From: Planctomycetota bacterium
GTDB lineage: Bacteria; Planctomycetota; Phycisphaerae; WQYP01
NCBI GenBank assembly: GCA_021800165.1
Contig: JAJYZF010000007.1
Coordinates: 1 to 64,000, forward strand
Length of the DNA stretch: 64,000 bases
Direction of reading: 5' to 3'
Part shown: positions 33,006 through 42,052 of the stretch, one piece after another
Layout of the letters: each line of letters begins with the position of its first letter
Position numbering within the stretch: position 1 is the first letter of the stretch
Position numbers and translations under genes: made by a program
Notes under the pieces: generated by a model
What the model was told of the DNA's origin: nothing
Database searches by the model: none
The model's input: only the letters and a program-made list of their open reading frames with translations

Positions 33006-35036
33006 TCAGCCGGGGAGGAGCCAGAACTGAACTCCCGAAGGCCAACCCACAAAAAATCCTATGAACATCCAGAAGACGTAAGCGATGGATTCGCCGATGA
33101 TGAGGCCGAAGAAGAACGGGCGGGCCTTTTTGTAAAGGTCCACACCGCCCCAGCGCAAAATTACCGCTTTGAGCAGCCACCCAATGAAAACGGAAAACCA
33201 GAACACGTCCATGGCGTAGCTGTTGAGGAACAAGAGGGCGATGGGGTGGAAGGGACTGTCGGCAAAAAGAAGTCGCGAACCGGCAACCGCAGTCATGCCC
33301 AGAGCACCTTCGATAACATAAAGCAGATGGGTGAGCGGCGAGGTGGAAGCGGTGTTGGGCTGGGCGGCATGGATGGCACCTTCCACGGTGTTGTAGGGAA
33401 AAGTGACCGCACTAAAGCCATTGAAGGTGCCGGCACCATATTTGTAGCTCAGGAGCATGTTGACCGTGCCGGCGACGACAAAGCAGAGCACCAAGGATCC
33501 CAGGAGCAGGGTGACATAACGGACTTTGCGGTGAGGCTGAACTTCGGACCCCATACGCAGCACATCGGAAGCGAAGGGCATAAGGTTTTCGCGCTGGTCG
33601 GTCCAGAGACTGGCCATGCTGAAGCGGGCCACCATCCACTGGCGGATGGAAAGAGCGGAGGGGTTGGAGGAAAATAGCAGTTGGAGGGCGTGAAACGGTC
33701 CACTGGAGAAATCCACCATTAAAAGACCGGCCTCGGCAATGACCCGGGTGACCATCATGCAATAAAAAAGCAGCAGGGCCACGACCAGCAGGCCACACCA
33801 CCAGTTTAAGCCGGCAAAGGAGAGGAATGCGGTGGCCACGGCCACACAAAGCAAAAATCCTAGGGTGCTGACCCAATAAGGCAGGAATTCGTCGGGCTGG
33901 CGCGGTAGGAAGCGCACGGTGGATAGCAATACTTCGCGGATATGTCGGCGAACGATCCACAAGGTGATGATAAAGTAAGCGGCATACATACCGGACGTTT
34001 GCCAGGCGCTCATGGTGTAGATATTGGCATTGGAACCGCTATCTACGAGAAAAACATAACCGAAATTGTAAGCCAGAAAGAAAAACCAGATTGAAAACGA
34101 TATTTCCAGAGGAATGAAGAAGGTTACGCCGACCACGGAAAAATAAATGCGATTCCTTGGGATAGACCCAATAATGGAATTCCAGGGGAACTGGGAAAAA
34201 TCATTGGAGAGATTGTATCTGGTCGGAATAGGAGGCAGGTTATGAAACATCGGGAAAAGCAGAGATCCGTTATAAAGATCGATGAAAAAAATGAGTGCGG
34301 CCGCGATCCAAAGCAGGGGCGAGCGCCACAAAGCGTTGATGCGTCGGCCGGGTTCCGGATCGGCGAGCAGTTCCAGGGGAATGGTGGCCAGGGGATAGGG
34401 CAGGCGTTCACGCTGGACCCACTGCTTACGCATGATCAGACAGAAGAAGATGATGGCTCCGAACATGCCCAGCAGGAAGCAGGCCCAGGTGACCACGGGC
34501 AAGGCCCAAGCTTGGAGCGCATCGAAGTAAGAATGACGGGAATGATCGCTGAAGCCCAGGTAAAAGTCCCGTAACACCCAACTGTGGGGATTTTTGGAGG
34601 CCAGCATCCAGGAGGGAAGGGCGTGGATAAAGGGAATAAAGGAGGAATTTTGACCGGCCTGATAAACGGAATCAGCCAGATTGGAATACAGATAGCGATA
34701 CAGCCCGGAGCTGGGCAGGGCGCAGGCGATGAGCATCATGCTGAAAGCCACGATCATTTCACCCCGGCGGAATCGGCGGGGGCCCAAGAGCGGGTTTACC
34801 ACCAGCGAGAGAAGCAAAATGCAGAAAATAACCGACATGGGCAGGTTGTTGCCGATGAAGTATGTGTTATGAGCCACGTAGTCGTTGAAGGGGGTAAAAA
34901 CGGCCACCAGCAGGGTCAGGCCGATGCCGAGCATGGCGCTGCGCCACGTAACGCTGTAGGCGATTTTGTCGGCGGGGAGATTCTGAGATTGGGGCATCTT
35001 ACTCATGCGGGGGTAACATCCAAAAAAGCGTGGCAT
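33006..35036 (-). CDS. DUF6785/6784-type polytopic membrane protein
   Basis: 676 aa with about a dozen hydrophobic segments, starting with SAMLGIGLTLLVAVFTPFND. Polar loops include RKQWVQRERLPYPLATIPLELL, a motif also seen in OPT-like transporters (here DVERLPFPMAPIGAMG in the upstream gene). I assign it to the DUF6785/DUF6784 group from memory of planctomycetal proteins. It lies 29 nt after the OPT-like gene and the two probably work together in transport across the inner membrane. No ribosome site is clear at the first ATG; a second ATG ten codons later (35006) is equally possible. Confidence 0.65.
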   Translation of the reverse strand: MPRFFGCYPRMSKMPQSQNLPADKIAYSVTWRSAMLGIGLTLLVAVFTPFNDYVAHNTYFIGNNLPMSVIFCILLLSLVVNPLLGPRRFRRGEMIVAFSMMLIACALPSSGLYRYLYSNLADSVYQAGQNSSFIPFIHALPSWMLASKNPHSWVLRDFYLGFSDHSRHSYFDALQAWALPVVTWACFLLGMFGAIIFFCLIMRKQWVQRERLPYPLATIPLELLADPEPGRRINALWRSPLLWIAAALIFFIDLYNGSLLFPMFHNLPPIPTRYNLSNDFSQFPWNSIIGSIPRNRIYFSVVGVTFFIPLEISFSIWFFFLAYNFGYVFLVDSGSNANIYTMSAWQTSGMYAAYFIITLWIVRRHIREVLLSTVRFLPRQPDEFLPYWVSTLGFLLCVAVATAFLSFAGLNWWCGLLVVALLLFYCMMVTRVIAEAGLLMVDFSSGPFHALQLLFSSNPSALSIRQWMVARFSMASLWTDQRENLMPFASDVLRMGSEVQPHRKVRYVTLLLGSLVLCFVVAGTVNMLLSYKYGAGTFNGFSAVTFPYNTVEGAIHAAQPNTASTSPLTHLLYVIEGALGMTAVAGSRLLFADSPFHPIALLFLNSYAMDVFWFSVFIGWLLKAVILRWGGVDLYKKARPFFFGLIIGESIAYVFWMFIGFFVGWPSGVQFWLLPG

Positions 35037-35065
35037 TGCCTGGTCGCGGCAACGCCGGTGGCCGG

Positions 35066-37066
35066 TTAATACGGCAACTGAAACACGGCCTTGCTGACTA
35101 GATCAAATCCAAACGACAACATACTGATTAATCCTATTCCGCAGGCAAACCCGGCCGCCAGGACCGGCGCATACTGTCGCCATTTCGTCACACCAATTTT
35201 CTTTTGAAAATAATATCTGCCCAGGAGAGCTCCAAACAATTGCGGAAACACCCATGGAGCCAACCCCGCGCCAAGGCCACGTACCAGCCCATAACAGAGC
35301 ATAACCGGCGCCCCAAATCGCGCCAAGACGGCATAAAGTCCAATGCCGCCGATGGCGGCTCCAAAAATATAAGGCCACTTGATGGCATCCATGAACATGG
35401 AATTTCCGCCGGGCAGGGTAGCGGATTGATACAGGGCCATCTGCTTGGCGGTGAGCGTCCAAATTTGATTGGCGTAAGGGTAGGCGGGAGATGGAATGGG
35501 CGCGATGCGCCAGAGGTACTGGGAAAAAATAATGCTGCTGATGATGACTACGGGGAACATGACCAGTTCAGCCTTGACCACGCTGGATATTTTAGTGCCG
35601 GTGAGTTCCTGGGTGCGGAAGCTTACCACCTGACCGGCAAAATTGTTGAGCGGAATGGGCGCGAACCAGATTCCCACGCCGTTGTAGCCGAATTTATGGG
35701 CCAGCACAAAAGTGGCCTGTTGAACCATCGGAATATCAACCCATTGGCCGGCGATGCCTTCCATACGGGAAGCGACGTAACTCATGATGGGCGTGTAGCC
35801 AAAGCCGTAGGCCAGCAGCAGCCAAAGGGGAAAGCTGGGGACGAGCACCTTGCAGAGCACGGTGGAGGTGATGGTACTGGCCAGGTAGATACCAATGCCG
35901 ATCCAGAGGGAAAAATCGCCGCGGCCCACCGGGGGATGTATCAGACGCTGCCAGGCGGACTGGCTGGAGGTGGAGGTATCTGTGTCGTTGGTGGGGGCGA
36001 GCATGTCGGGGTTTTGTTTGCGGCGGCGCATGGAGGAAAAAATATGAAAAAAACCAATCAGGGCGATGGCCACGGCCAAGCCGATGCCCACGCTCATATA
36101 AACGTCGATATATCCCACCCAGGAGGTATTCACCGCATCCATGCCCGGCTGCCAGTCGGGAATTTGATGCCAATGCACCAGCAGCGGTGTGGCCAGCCAG
36201 GTGGCAACGGTGGCAATGGTGGTGCCGAGCACGGCGGAAAACGGCAGCACAAATCCGACCATGACATTGGTGATGTCAAAACTCACCGCCATGGGCACGC
36301 CGGGAAGAAAACTTTGCGTATACTGGGTAAAATCGGCAAAGACCAGGGGGATGGGTTGGATGGGTTTCTGGAGAAAAGTGCCGGTGATGGCCGGGACACC
36401 CAGCCACAAGGCCCCATACACCAAGCCGATCATTCCACCGATGGAAAAAACCCGCCAGCGCCATGTTTCGTTGCCGCTGGAGCTTTCGGCCAGGGCAGTA
36501 ATGCCCATGGCTCCGATGGGGGCCATGGGAAAAGGGAGTCTTTCAACATCGCTGGTAACGCGGTAGAGCACGTAACCGAGGCCGAAGTTGTTAAGACGGG
36601 AAAATAGATAGGTAACGCCCATGAGGACCATGGGAATGACCCAGGCGCGGTTAAAAAAGGTTCGTTCCGCGAGCACTTTTGGTCCGGGCGCGACCCACGA
36701 TGGAATCAGATGGGAAATGCCGAAGGCCTGGGCGGCGCTGGATTGAATGTAGTATTGGGTGAAAAGAAGATTGCTGAAGGGGGATAGTACCGCCACGCCG
36801 GCCATGTAATAGAGGATAAAAATTTCCGGGCTTTTGAGGCTGGTAAAAGACCGGCGGGCGAGTTCGATGAATAAGATGGTGGTGACCCACTGGGCGGCCG
36901 GGCCTAAGCCTCCACCGGTCATCAGGCCAAGATACATGGACCCGGGCATCATCACCAGTCCGATGAACAGGCAGCCAATGACGGATTTGACGTTGAAGCC
37001 GTCGGCAAAAACCGACGGGGTAGTCATCAACGACCGGTATTGCGCAAGTTCTTTATCTTCAGTCAT
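35066..37066 (-). CDS. OPT-family-like transporter
   Basis: 666 aa with ~14 hydrophobic segments. The opening SVIGCLFIGLVMMPGSMYLGLMTGGGLGPAAQW resembles the first helices of oligopeptide transporters (OPT superfamily). VERLPFPMAPIGAMGITAL and VPMAVSFDITNVMVGFVLP are further OPT-like blocks. A large cytoplasmic loop near residues 340-370 is charged (RRRKQNPDML). The substrate is unknown; the family moves peptides or metal chelates. It begins nine bases after the permease-fusion gene and precedes the DUF6785 gene, in the probable operon that starts with kdsD. Confidence 0.65.
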   Translation of the reverse strand: MTEDKELAQYRSLMTTPSVFADGFNVKSVIGCLFIGLVMMPGSMYLGLMTGGGLGPAAQWVTTILFIELARRSFTSLKSPEIFILYYMAGVAVLSPFSNLLFTQYYIQSSAAQAFGISHLIPSWVAPGPKVLAERTFFNRAWVIPMVLMGVTYLFSRLNNFGLGYVLYRVTSDVERLPFPMAPIGAMGITALAESSSGNETWRWRVFSIGGMIGLVYGALWLGVPAITGTFLQKPIQPIPLVFADFTQYTQSFLPGVPMAVSFDITNVMVGFVLPFSAVLGTTIATVATWLATPLLVHWHQIPDWQPGMDAVNTSWVGYIDVYMSVGIGLAVAIALIGFFHIFSSMRRRKQNPDMLAPTNDTDTSTSSQSAWQRLIHPPVGRGDFSLWIGIGIYLASTITSTVLCKVLVPSFPLWLLLAYGFGYTPIMSYVASRMEGIAGQWVDIPMVQQATFVLAHKFGYNGVGIWFAPIPLNNFAGQVVSFRTQELTGTKISSVVKAELVMFPVVIISSIIFSQYLWRIAPIPSPAYPYANQIWTLTAKQMALYQSATLPGGNSMFMDAIKWPYIFGAAIGGIGLYAVLARFGAPVMLCYGLVRGLGAGLAPWVFPQLFGALLGRYYFQKKIGVTKWRQYAPVLAAGFACGIGLISMLSFGFDLVSKAVFQLPY

Positions 37067-37075
37067 AAAAAAACC

Positions 37076-40000
37076 TTATGCTGCAACTGGCGGCAATGTA
37101 CCCGCGGCCTGGGCGAACATCTGCTGGGAACCTGTTACGTATTGGCGCACCATTTCCGGGGCGACGGAGCGCCATAATAAGAACTGTTTTCGCACCTCCA
37201 CCATGAATGGTCGGTTCAGGCGGACCCAAGTGGCGGGACTGCCGGCCTGGCGGAGCAGGGTCAGTTTGACTTCAAAGACGTTGGGTTCCGGTGTGGGATG
37301 AATGGCCATCCAAAATTCCTGAATGACCCCCAAATCGTAGGGGGCGAGCCAAACTTGGGCGGTTATTCCGTGAATTCCCTGGTGGCTAAAGGCGGCGATT
37401 TTTTCAGCGGTAAAGCGTCCCACGCCACTTTGGGAAACGTCGCTGAAAAATTCTTCGATAAATTTGCAGATGCCGTGGGCGGCCAGGGCATTGACGGTAA
37501 AGGGGAGATCCACCTGGAGGATGTCACCGACCGGTTCGGGAAGTTTCCAGTGACGCTGCAGGCTGGGTGCCGCGACGCGCGAAGCCATGCGCGCCGGCCA
37601 TATCGTGGAGGCCATGACCAGGGCTAAGACCAGGCCCATGGTACCGATGGCCGACATGGAGGAATAATTGAGATGGACGCCGGAAATCAGATGGGTGTAG
37701 GTCAGCAGGGTGGCTACGGCCTGACCGCAGATATAGCCGAAAACCACGCCCAGCGTTCCCAAGGCCGCGGCCTCGGCCAGAAACAACATTCCCACATGGC
37801 TGGGGGCCAGTCCCAAGGAAGTGTAGACATGAATTTCGCGGGTGCGTTCGGATACTGCCCCAAGCATGGTGTTAAGCACGATCACCGCGGCAATGGCCAA
37901 GGGCACCAGGACCGCCGAGAGGTTGCTGACACTGGCGTTGGCACTGGCGTTGTAGGAAATAACCTGTCGGCCATTGGAGGCAATGACTGAAAAAGCGCAG
38001 CGCCGGGCCAGATGGCGGGCGGCGCGAAAAATGGTTTTGGGCGTGGCACCTTGGGGCCATAGCATCGCACTGGTCAAATGGCCGCCGAAACTGCGCACCA
38101 TTCCGGCGGGCAGTATGGCCACCTCCGCGGGGCGTAAGAACGTAAGATTCGGCTCGCGCATGGCGGCAAGTTGGCTGGGGTTGGTGTTGGCGGGGGTTTG
38201 ACTGCTCTGGGCGCTGGCGGAGGCATCGACGGGGAAAATTGGCTCGCCGGTGATCTGGCGAACGGTGAAGTTACGGGTGTTGAAGAACCCGGCGATGGTC
38301 AAGGTGCGGCCCAGAATGCGCACCTTTTGGTTGCGGTGGAAAGGGTGGCCGTGGAGCTCCGCCGGCAGAAAGCATACGGCTTGTCCGGCCAGGAGTTTCT
38401 TCCATCCCGGCAACTGTGCGGCGATATCGGCGGCCGGGGCCTTGAAAAATTCATCGGCCCGGGGCGAAATGCCCACCAGGCCGGCGACGGTTGGGTTGGT
38501 GGTGCGTAGCTGCGAGAACCTGGCGGGGTGGATGGCGATATGCCAGGTGCGTTGGGTGTTGGTGGAGGCGTACCAATAAACCGGAGCCACAATGCCATGG
38601 CGGCCCACAATTTCCCGGGCCAGTTGCAGCGTCACTTGAGGCATGGGTAGCCAAGCCCGCTGGCGTAAAAGAATGCCGGTGGCTGGGTGGGTGGGGGCAT
38701 TGGGTTCGGCATTGGGCACCAGCGTCAGGTTGTGGCGTAAGCTGGTGAAACAAAGCAGGGTGAAGGTGAGCAGCACCAAAGTAATCAGGGTGAGAGTGGT
38801 GCGGGTACCGCGGCGGCGCATGTTGGAAAGGCCAAGTCGTAAAGCCGCGCCAAATACAGCACTGCCGCGGAGAGTATCTTTGTGGGAACTGGCTCTGGCA
38901 CCGCGCATGTTGCCAAGTTCGTTCTCAAATTTTTGAAATAAAATGTGAATGACCACTGCGGAAAGAAGCAAAATGACGAAGGCCAAAAGAATCATCAGCG
39001 GGGCTTTGGTGATGCGAAAGGCTGGATGGAAGGAGGCCAGGACAGCGGTCATAACGGCGAAGATCAGGGCAAATCCACCGATCTGACGATAAACATTGGG
39101 GGAACCGATGAGAAGCCGTTCGAGAAAATAGCTGAAGGGAATTAACCCCAGCAAGAGAAAAATCGCGCCGTCAACGATACCGTTGGAATCGCTGATCAAG
39201 GCATGATAGGCCTGAATTTGCAGACTCCAGGACGCGGCGGCCTGGCCCAGCCAGCGGTTGTACTGGCGGGAATCGCGGGCTTTTTGGCCGGCTTGAAGAT
39301 GTTTTTTGGCGGCGTTGAAAAAAGTATTGATAACGTTGCTGGTGATGCCAAATTTTTGCAGCACGGCACGCCGATGGGCGTCAATGAGATTGAGATCGGT
39401 GGCGGTTCTCCAGGAGAGCGGTCCGAGGTAGGCTGCGCCGTCGTGGAGAAATCCTGTTCCCAGCGGGTGAGCCAGAGAGGCATTGATGAGAATCATGCGG
39501 TTGGCCAGGGATCCTCGTGAGACCAGCACTTGCCAGGGCACTCCGGGCTGCACGTAAGCAATTCCAGCCATACCGGCGGTGAAGCTTTGATCATATTTGG
39601 GAGCGCCGCCTTTGCGGGCATCGAGAATCTGGAGTTGGTCAATATAATCGAGATAACGCGGGTCAAAAAGGCCGTAGAGATTGATTGGGCGTCCGGTGAA
39701 GACCAGACACTGGAGGGTGGTGGAACTGTCGGGTGAAAAGAGTCCATTGGAATAGCCCTGTACCGCCAGGTTGCCCGCCAGCACTCTTTTGGGTATGCCG
39801 TCGGAGGCGAATTTAAATACCTGCAATGCATACTGGAACCAGCCGTAGGGCATCTTATTAAAGCGGACCGAGCCGTTGAAATGGGTGAATTTCCAACTGC
39901 TGCGGCGGGTGCCTTCCAACACGGGCGGCAAGGGTCCGCTACCGCTGGTGTAGACCGCCCCGGCCAGGTAATTCGGGGCACCCAGTGATGCCACCGCCTG

Positions 40001-42019
40001 ACCGAAGCTGCGCCGGAGTACGGTAAAGGTTTGATTGCTGGTTAGATCCTGCGGGGTTACGCGGCCGGCAAATTCAGGATCGGTGAGCGCTCCAAGGGAA
40101 TGGAATCGCCGCGAGCCTAACAGCAAGAGCTTTAGGGCGGCCACCTGGCGGGCCATGGATCGCCAATCGATCCGGCTGGTGGTATCGTTGGGTGTATCGA
40201 TCAGGCCGCTGTCGTCGCAAAGCGTGGCGAAGGTAGCGCCGGGCAGACCACGCCACAAAGCATAATCGGTGCAAAAGCCCAATGGAATTGGAAAGTAATT
40301 GTGGACGGAATTCACGGCTTCGGCGGGGAGCGGATTGAACGCACAATGAAAAGGAAGCCCCATTTTGTGGGCATGGCGACGGGCTTGGCCGAAATAGTTA
40401 CGGGTCATGGCGCTGTCGAACTGGGACATTTCATCACTGAAATCGTTGGACATCCAGGAGGAATGCGTGATAAAGCCGAACTCTCGGCCGTGGCTGGTTA
40501 GATGAAGATTCAACTGCACGAGAATTTTCAGACTGGCTAAGCCTAAGTGGCGGCGGATGGAGCGCCAAGCCCGGACCCTATGGACGCGCTGGCGGGATCG
40601 CCGGGCCTCCATTTGCCACTGCGGAAGCAATTGTTCCACGGCACGCAGGATTACCGTTTGCGAAGCAACCAGATGATGGTGGGTATGAACGGCATTGTGG
40701 GCCACGAGGAGATCGAGTTTGCGTTTTTCCAAGAGCTTTATCAGGGAGTGGCGGCGATCAGCGGGAGGCAGGAGTAGTTGAACATCCAGCGCCGATTGTA
40801 ACTTTGAAACATCCGCCTGGATCTGATTGCCGATGGTGTGGGCCAGAGGGGATCCGAGCTTTATGGCCCGGACATCTTTGGTGGCGTGCAGACGTTGTAA
40901 CTGATGCCAGATATGGTTGGCTTTATGCCAGGCCAACCGGCGTCGGACGAGTCGCGAAGTCAGGGTGGCGGGTGAGGTGGTGAGCATACGAAGCAACTGA
41001 ACCTCGCCGGTAAACTGCCAAGCGTTGTCGGCCAGCAGGGCGATGAGTACGGGATGGCCGAGTTGAGCGCGGGCTATCTCTGGTGCCAAGGCGGCCAGAA
41101 TAGCGGATCCCACGTCCTGCTGTGCGCCCGGACTGTGGCCTAGAACATAGCTGGAAGCGTCGTAACGGGCGGTGAGAATAATCAAGGATTTTGGCGGCGT
41201 GGCGTGGGAATCCGCCGCGGGAACAGACGGCGGGATGAGACACAGAAGATTTTCGCCGATCCGGCGCACCCACTGGGCCTGCCATTGAATTTTCAGGCGA
41301 CGGATTTTACCGGTGCGAATAGCCGCCACCACGGCGGAGTCCTGGGTATAAAAGCGCGGAATAGTTACCGGCACGGTCGTGGCGGTGGGCGCAAAGTCGT
41401 GGAAGTCGCTTTTGGGGGATCCCAGAAAGATTATTCCACGGGCACCTAGTCCGGCGATGGTCAGCCAATGGCGCGAGCCGGAGATGTTCATGGCCACCCA
41501 GGCATGGGCGATTTGGAGACCACGCAGTTGCGGCAGGCGGCCGCGACCAACATAGACCACGGGCGCGGTGTGGCGCTGCTGACCTGGCAGGGCCGCTAGT
41601 TGTCCGCCGCAAGGGCGCATTAAAGATAATGGGATGGGCATCGTCGGATTTTGCGGATCGACGGCCCGGCAAAATTGGCTGCGTGGAACCACCATGGAGA
41701 ACGGTTGACGCCACACCGGACGGCTGGTGCCGGCGGTGAGCTTTTGAGCATAGAACGCGCCGGTCCGCTGTGCCCCGGCACTGCCGGCGGAACGGTTGGG
41801 GCCAAAGCCGGCCACGGCCTGAACATACTGGTCAATGGTTTGCACCGAAGCCGGTACGGATTGGGCTAAGGACGTGGTAGAACGCCCTGGAGATTGCGGC
41901 GGGGGCTGAACCTGGACTTTCGCAGCAGTGGTGGATGGGGAACTTAGGCCAGGCGCAGCAGCGCTGCAACCCAGGCATAACGCTGCAATGGTTCCCCAGA
42001 CCCATCCTGGTTTTGCCAT
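37076..42019 (-). CDS. M28-peptidase-like domain fused to FtsX-type permease
   Basis: 1647 aa from the ATG at 42019; a GTG eight codons earlier is possible. A signal segment (WVWGTIAALCLGCSAAA) leads to a large extracytoplasmic part. LIILTARYDASSYVLGHSPGAQQDVGSAILAAL and a later NYFPIPLGFCTDYALWRGLPGATFATLCDD region recall M28 aminopeptidase folds, although I cannot assign all zinc ligands. From ~960 there are membrane segments, then RRRGTRTTLTLITLVLLTFTLL, a second extracytoplasmic region, and a terminal FtsX/MacB permease block (NTMLGAVSERTREIHVYTSLGL). No ABC ATPase is adjacent. It is nine bases after the LptC-like gene. Confidence 0.7.
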   Translation of the reverse strand: MAKPGWVWGTIAALCLGCSAAAPGLSSPSTTAAKVQVQPPPQSPGRSTTSLAQSVPASVQTIDQYVQAVAGFGPNRSAGSAGAQRTGAFYAQKLTAGTSRPVWRQPFSMVVPRSQFCRAVDPQNPTMPIPLSLMRPCGGQLAALPGQQRHTAPVVYVGRGRLPQLRGLQIAHAWVAMNISGSRHWLTIAGLGARGIIFLGSPKSDFHDFAPTATTVPVTIPRFYTQDSAVVAAIRTGKIRRLKIQWQAQWVRRIGENLLCLIPPSVPAADSHATPPKSLIILTARYDASSYVLGHSPGAQQDVGSAILAALAPEIARAQLGHPVLIALLADNAWQFTGEVQLLRMLTTSPATLTSRLVRRRLAWHKANHIWHQLQRLHATKDVRAIKLGSPLAHTIGNQIQADVSKLQSALDVQLLLPPADRRHSLIKLLEKRKLDLLVAHNAVHTHHHLVASQTVILRAVEQLLPQWQMEARRSRQRVHRVRAWRSIRRHLGLASLKILVQLNLHLTSHGREFGFITHSSWMSNDFSDEMSQFDSAMTRNYFGQARRHAHKMGLPFHCAFNPLPAEAVNSVHNYFPIPLGFCTDYALWRGLPGATFATLCDDSGLIDTPNDTTSRIDWRSMARQVAALKLLLLGSRRFHSLGALTDPEFAGRVTPQDLTSNQTFTVLRRSFGQAVASLGAPNYLAGAVYTSGSGPLPPVLEGTRRSSWKFTHFNGSVRFNKMPYGWFQYALQVFKFASDGIPKRVLAGNLAVQGYSNGLFSPDSSTTLQCLVFTGRPINLYGLFDPRYLDYIDQLQILDARKGGAPKYDQSFTAGMAGIAYVQPGVPWQVLVSRGSLANRMILINASLAHPLGTGFLHDGAAYLGPLSWRTATDLNLIDAHRRAVLQKFGITSNVINTFFNAAKKHLQAGQKARDSRQYNRWLGQAAASWSLQIQAYHALISDSNGIVDGAIFLLLGLIPFSYFLERLLIGSPNVYRQIGGFALIFAVMTAVLASFHPAFRITKAPLMILLAFVILLLSAVVIHILFQKFENELGNMRGARASSHKDTLRGSAVFGAALRLGLSNMRRRGTRTTLTLITLVLLTFTLLCFTSLRHNLTLVPNAEPNAPTHPATGILLRQRAWLPMPQVTLQLAREIVGRHGIVAPVYWYASTNTQRTWHIAIHPARFSQLRTTNPTVAGLVGISPRADEFFKAPAADIAAQLPGWKKLLAGQAVCFLPAELHGHPFHRNQKVRILGRTLTIAGFFNTRNFTVRQITGEPIFPVDASASAQSSQTPANTNPSQLAAMREPNLTFLRPAEVAILPAGMVRSFGGHLTSAMLWPQGATPKTIFRAARHLARRCAFSVIASNGRQVISYNASANASVSNLSAVLVPLAIAAVIVLNTMLGAVSERTREIHVYTSLGLAPSHVGMLFLAEAAALGTLGVVFGYICGQAVATLLTYTHLISGVHLNYSSMSAIGTMGLVLALVMASTIWPARMASRVAAPSLQRHWKLPEPVGDILQVDLPFTVNALAAHGICKFIEEFFSDVSQSGVGRFTAEKIAAFSHQGIHGITAQVWLAPYDLGVIQEFWMAIHPTPEPNVFEVKLTLLRQAGSPATWVRLNRPFMVEVRKQFLLWRSVAPEMVRQYVTGSQQMFAQAAGTLPPVAA

Positions 42020-42052
42020 AAGTAAACCCGATTCTTTATCCACCGTTTCCGT

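Noticed and set aside
35204-36607. 467-codon frame opposite the OPT-like gene
   Set aside because: Gly/His-rich shadow of a membrane protein gene; no initiation signal.
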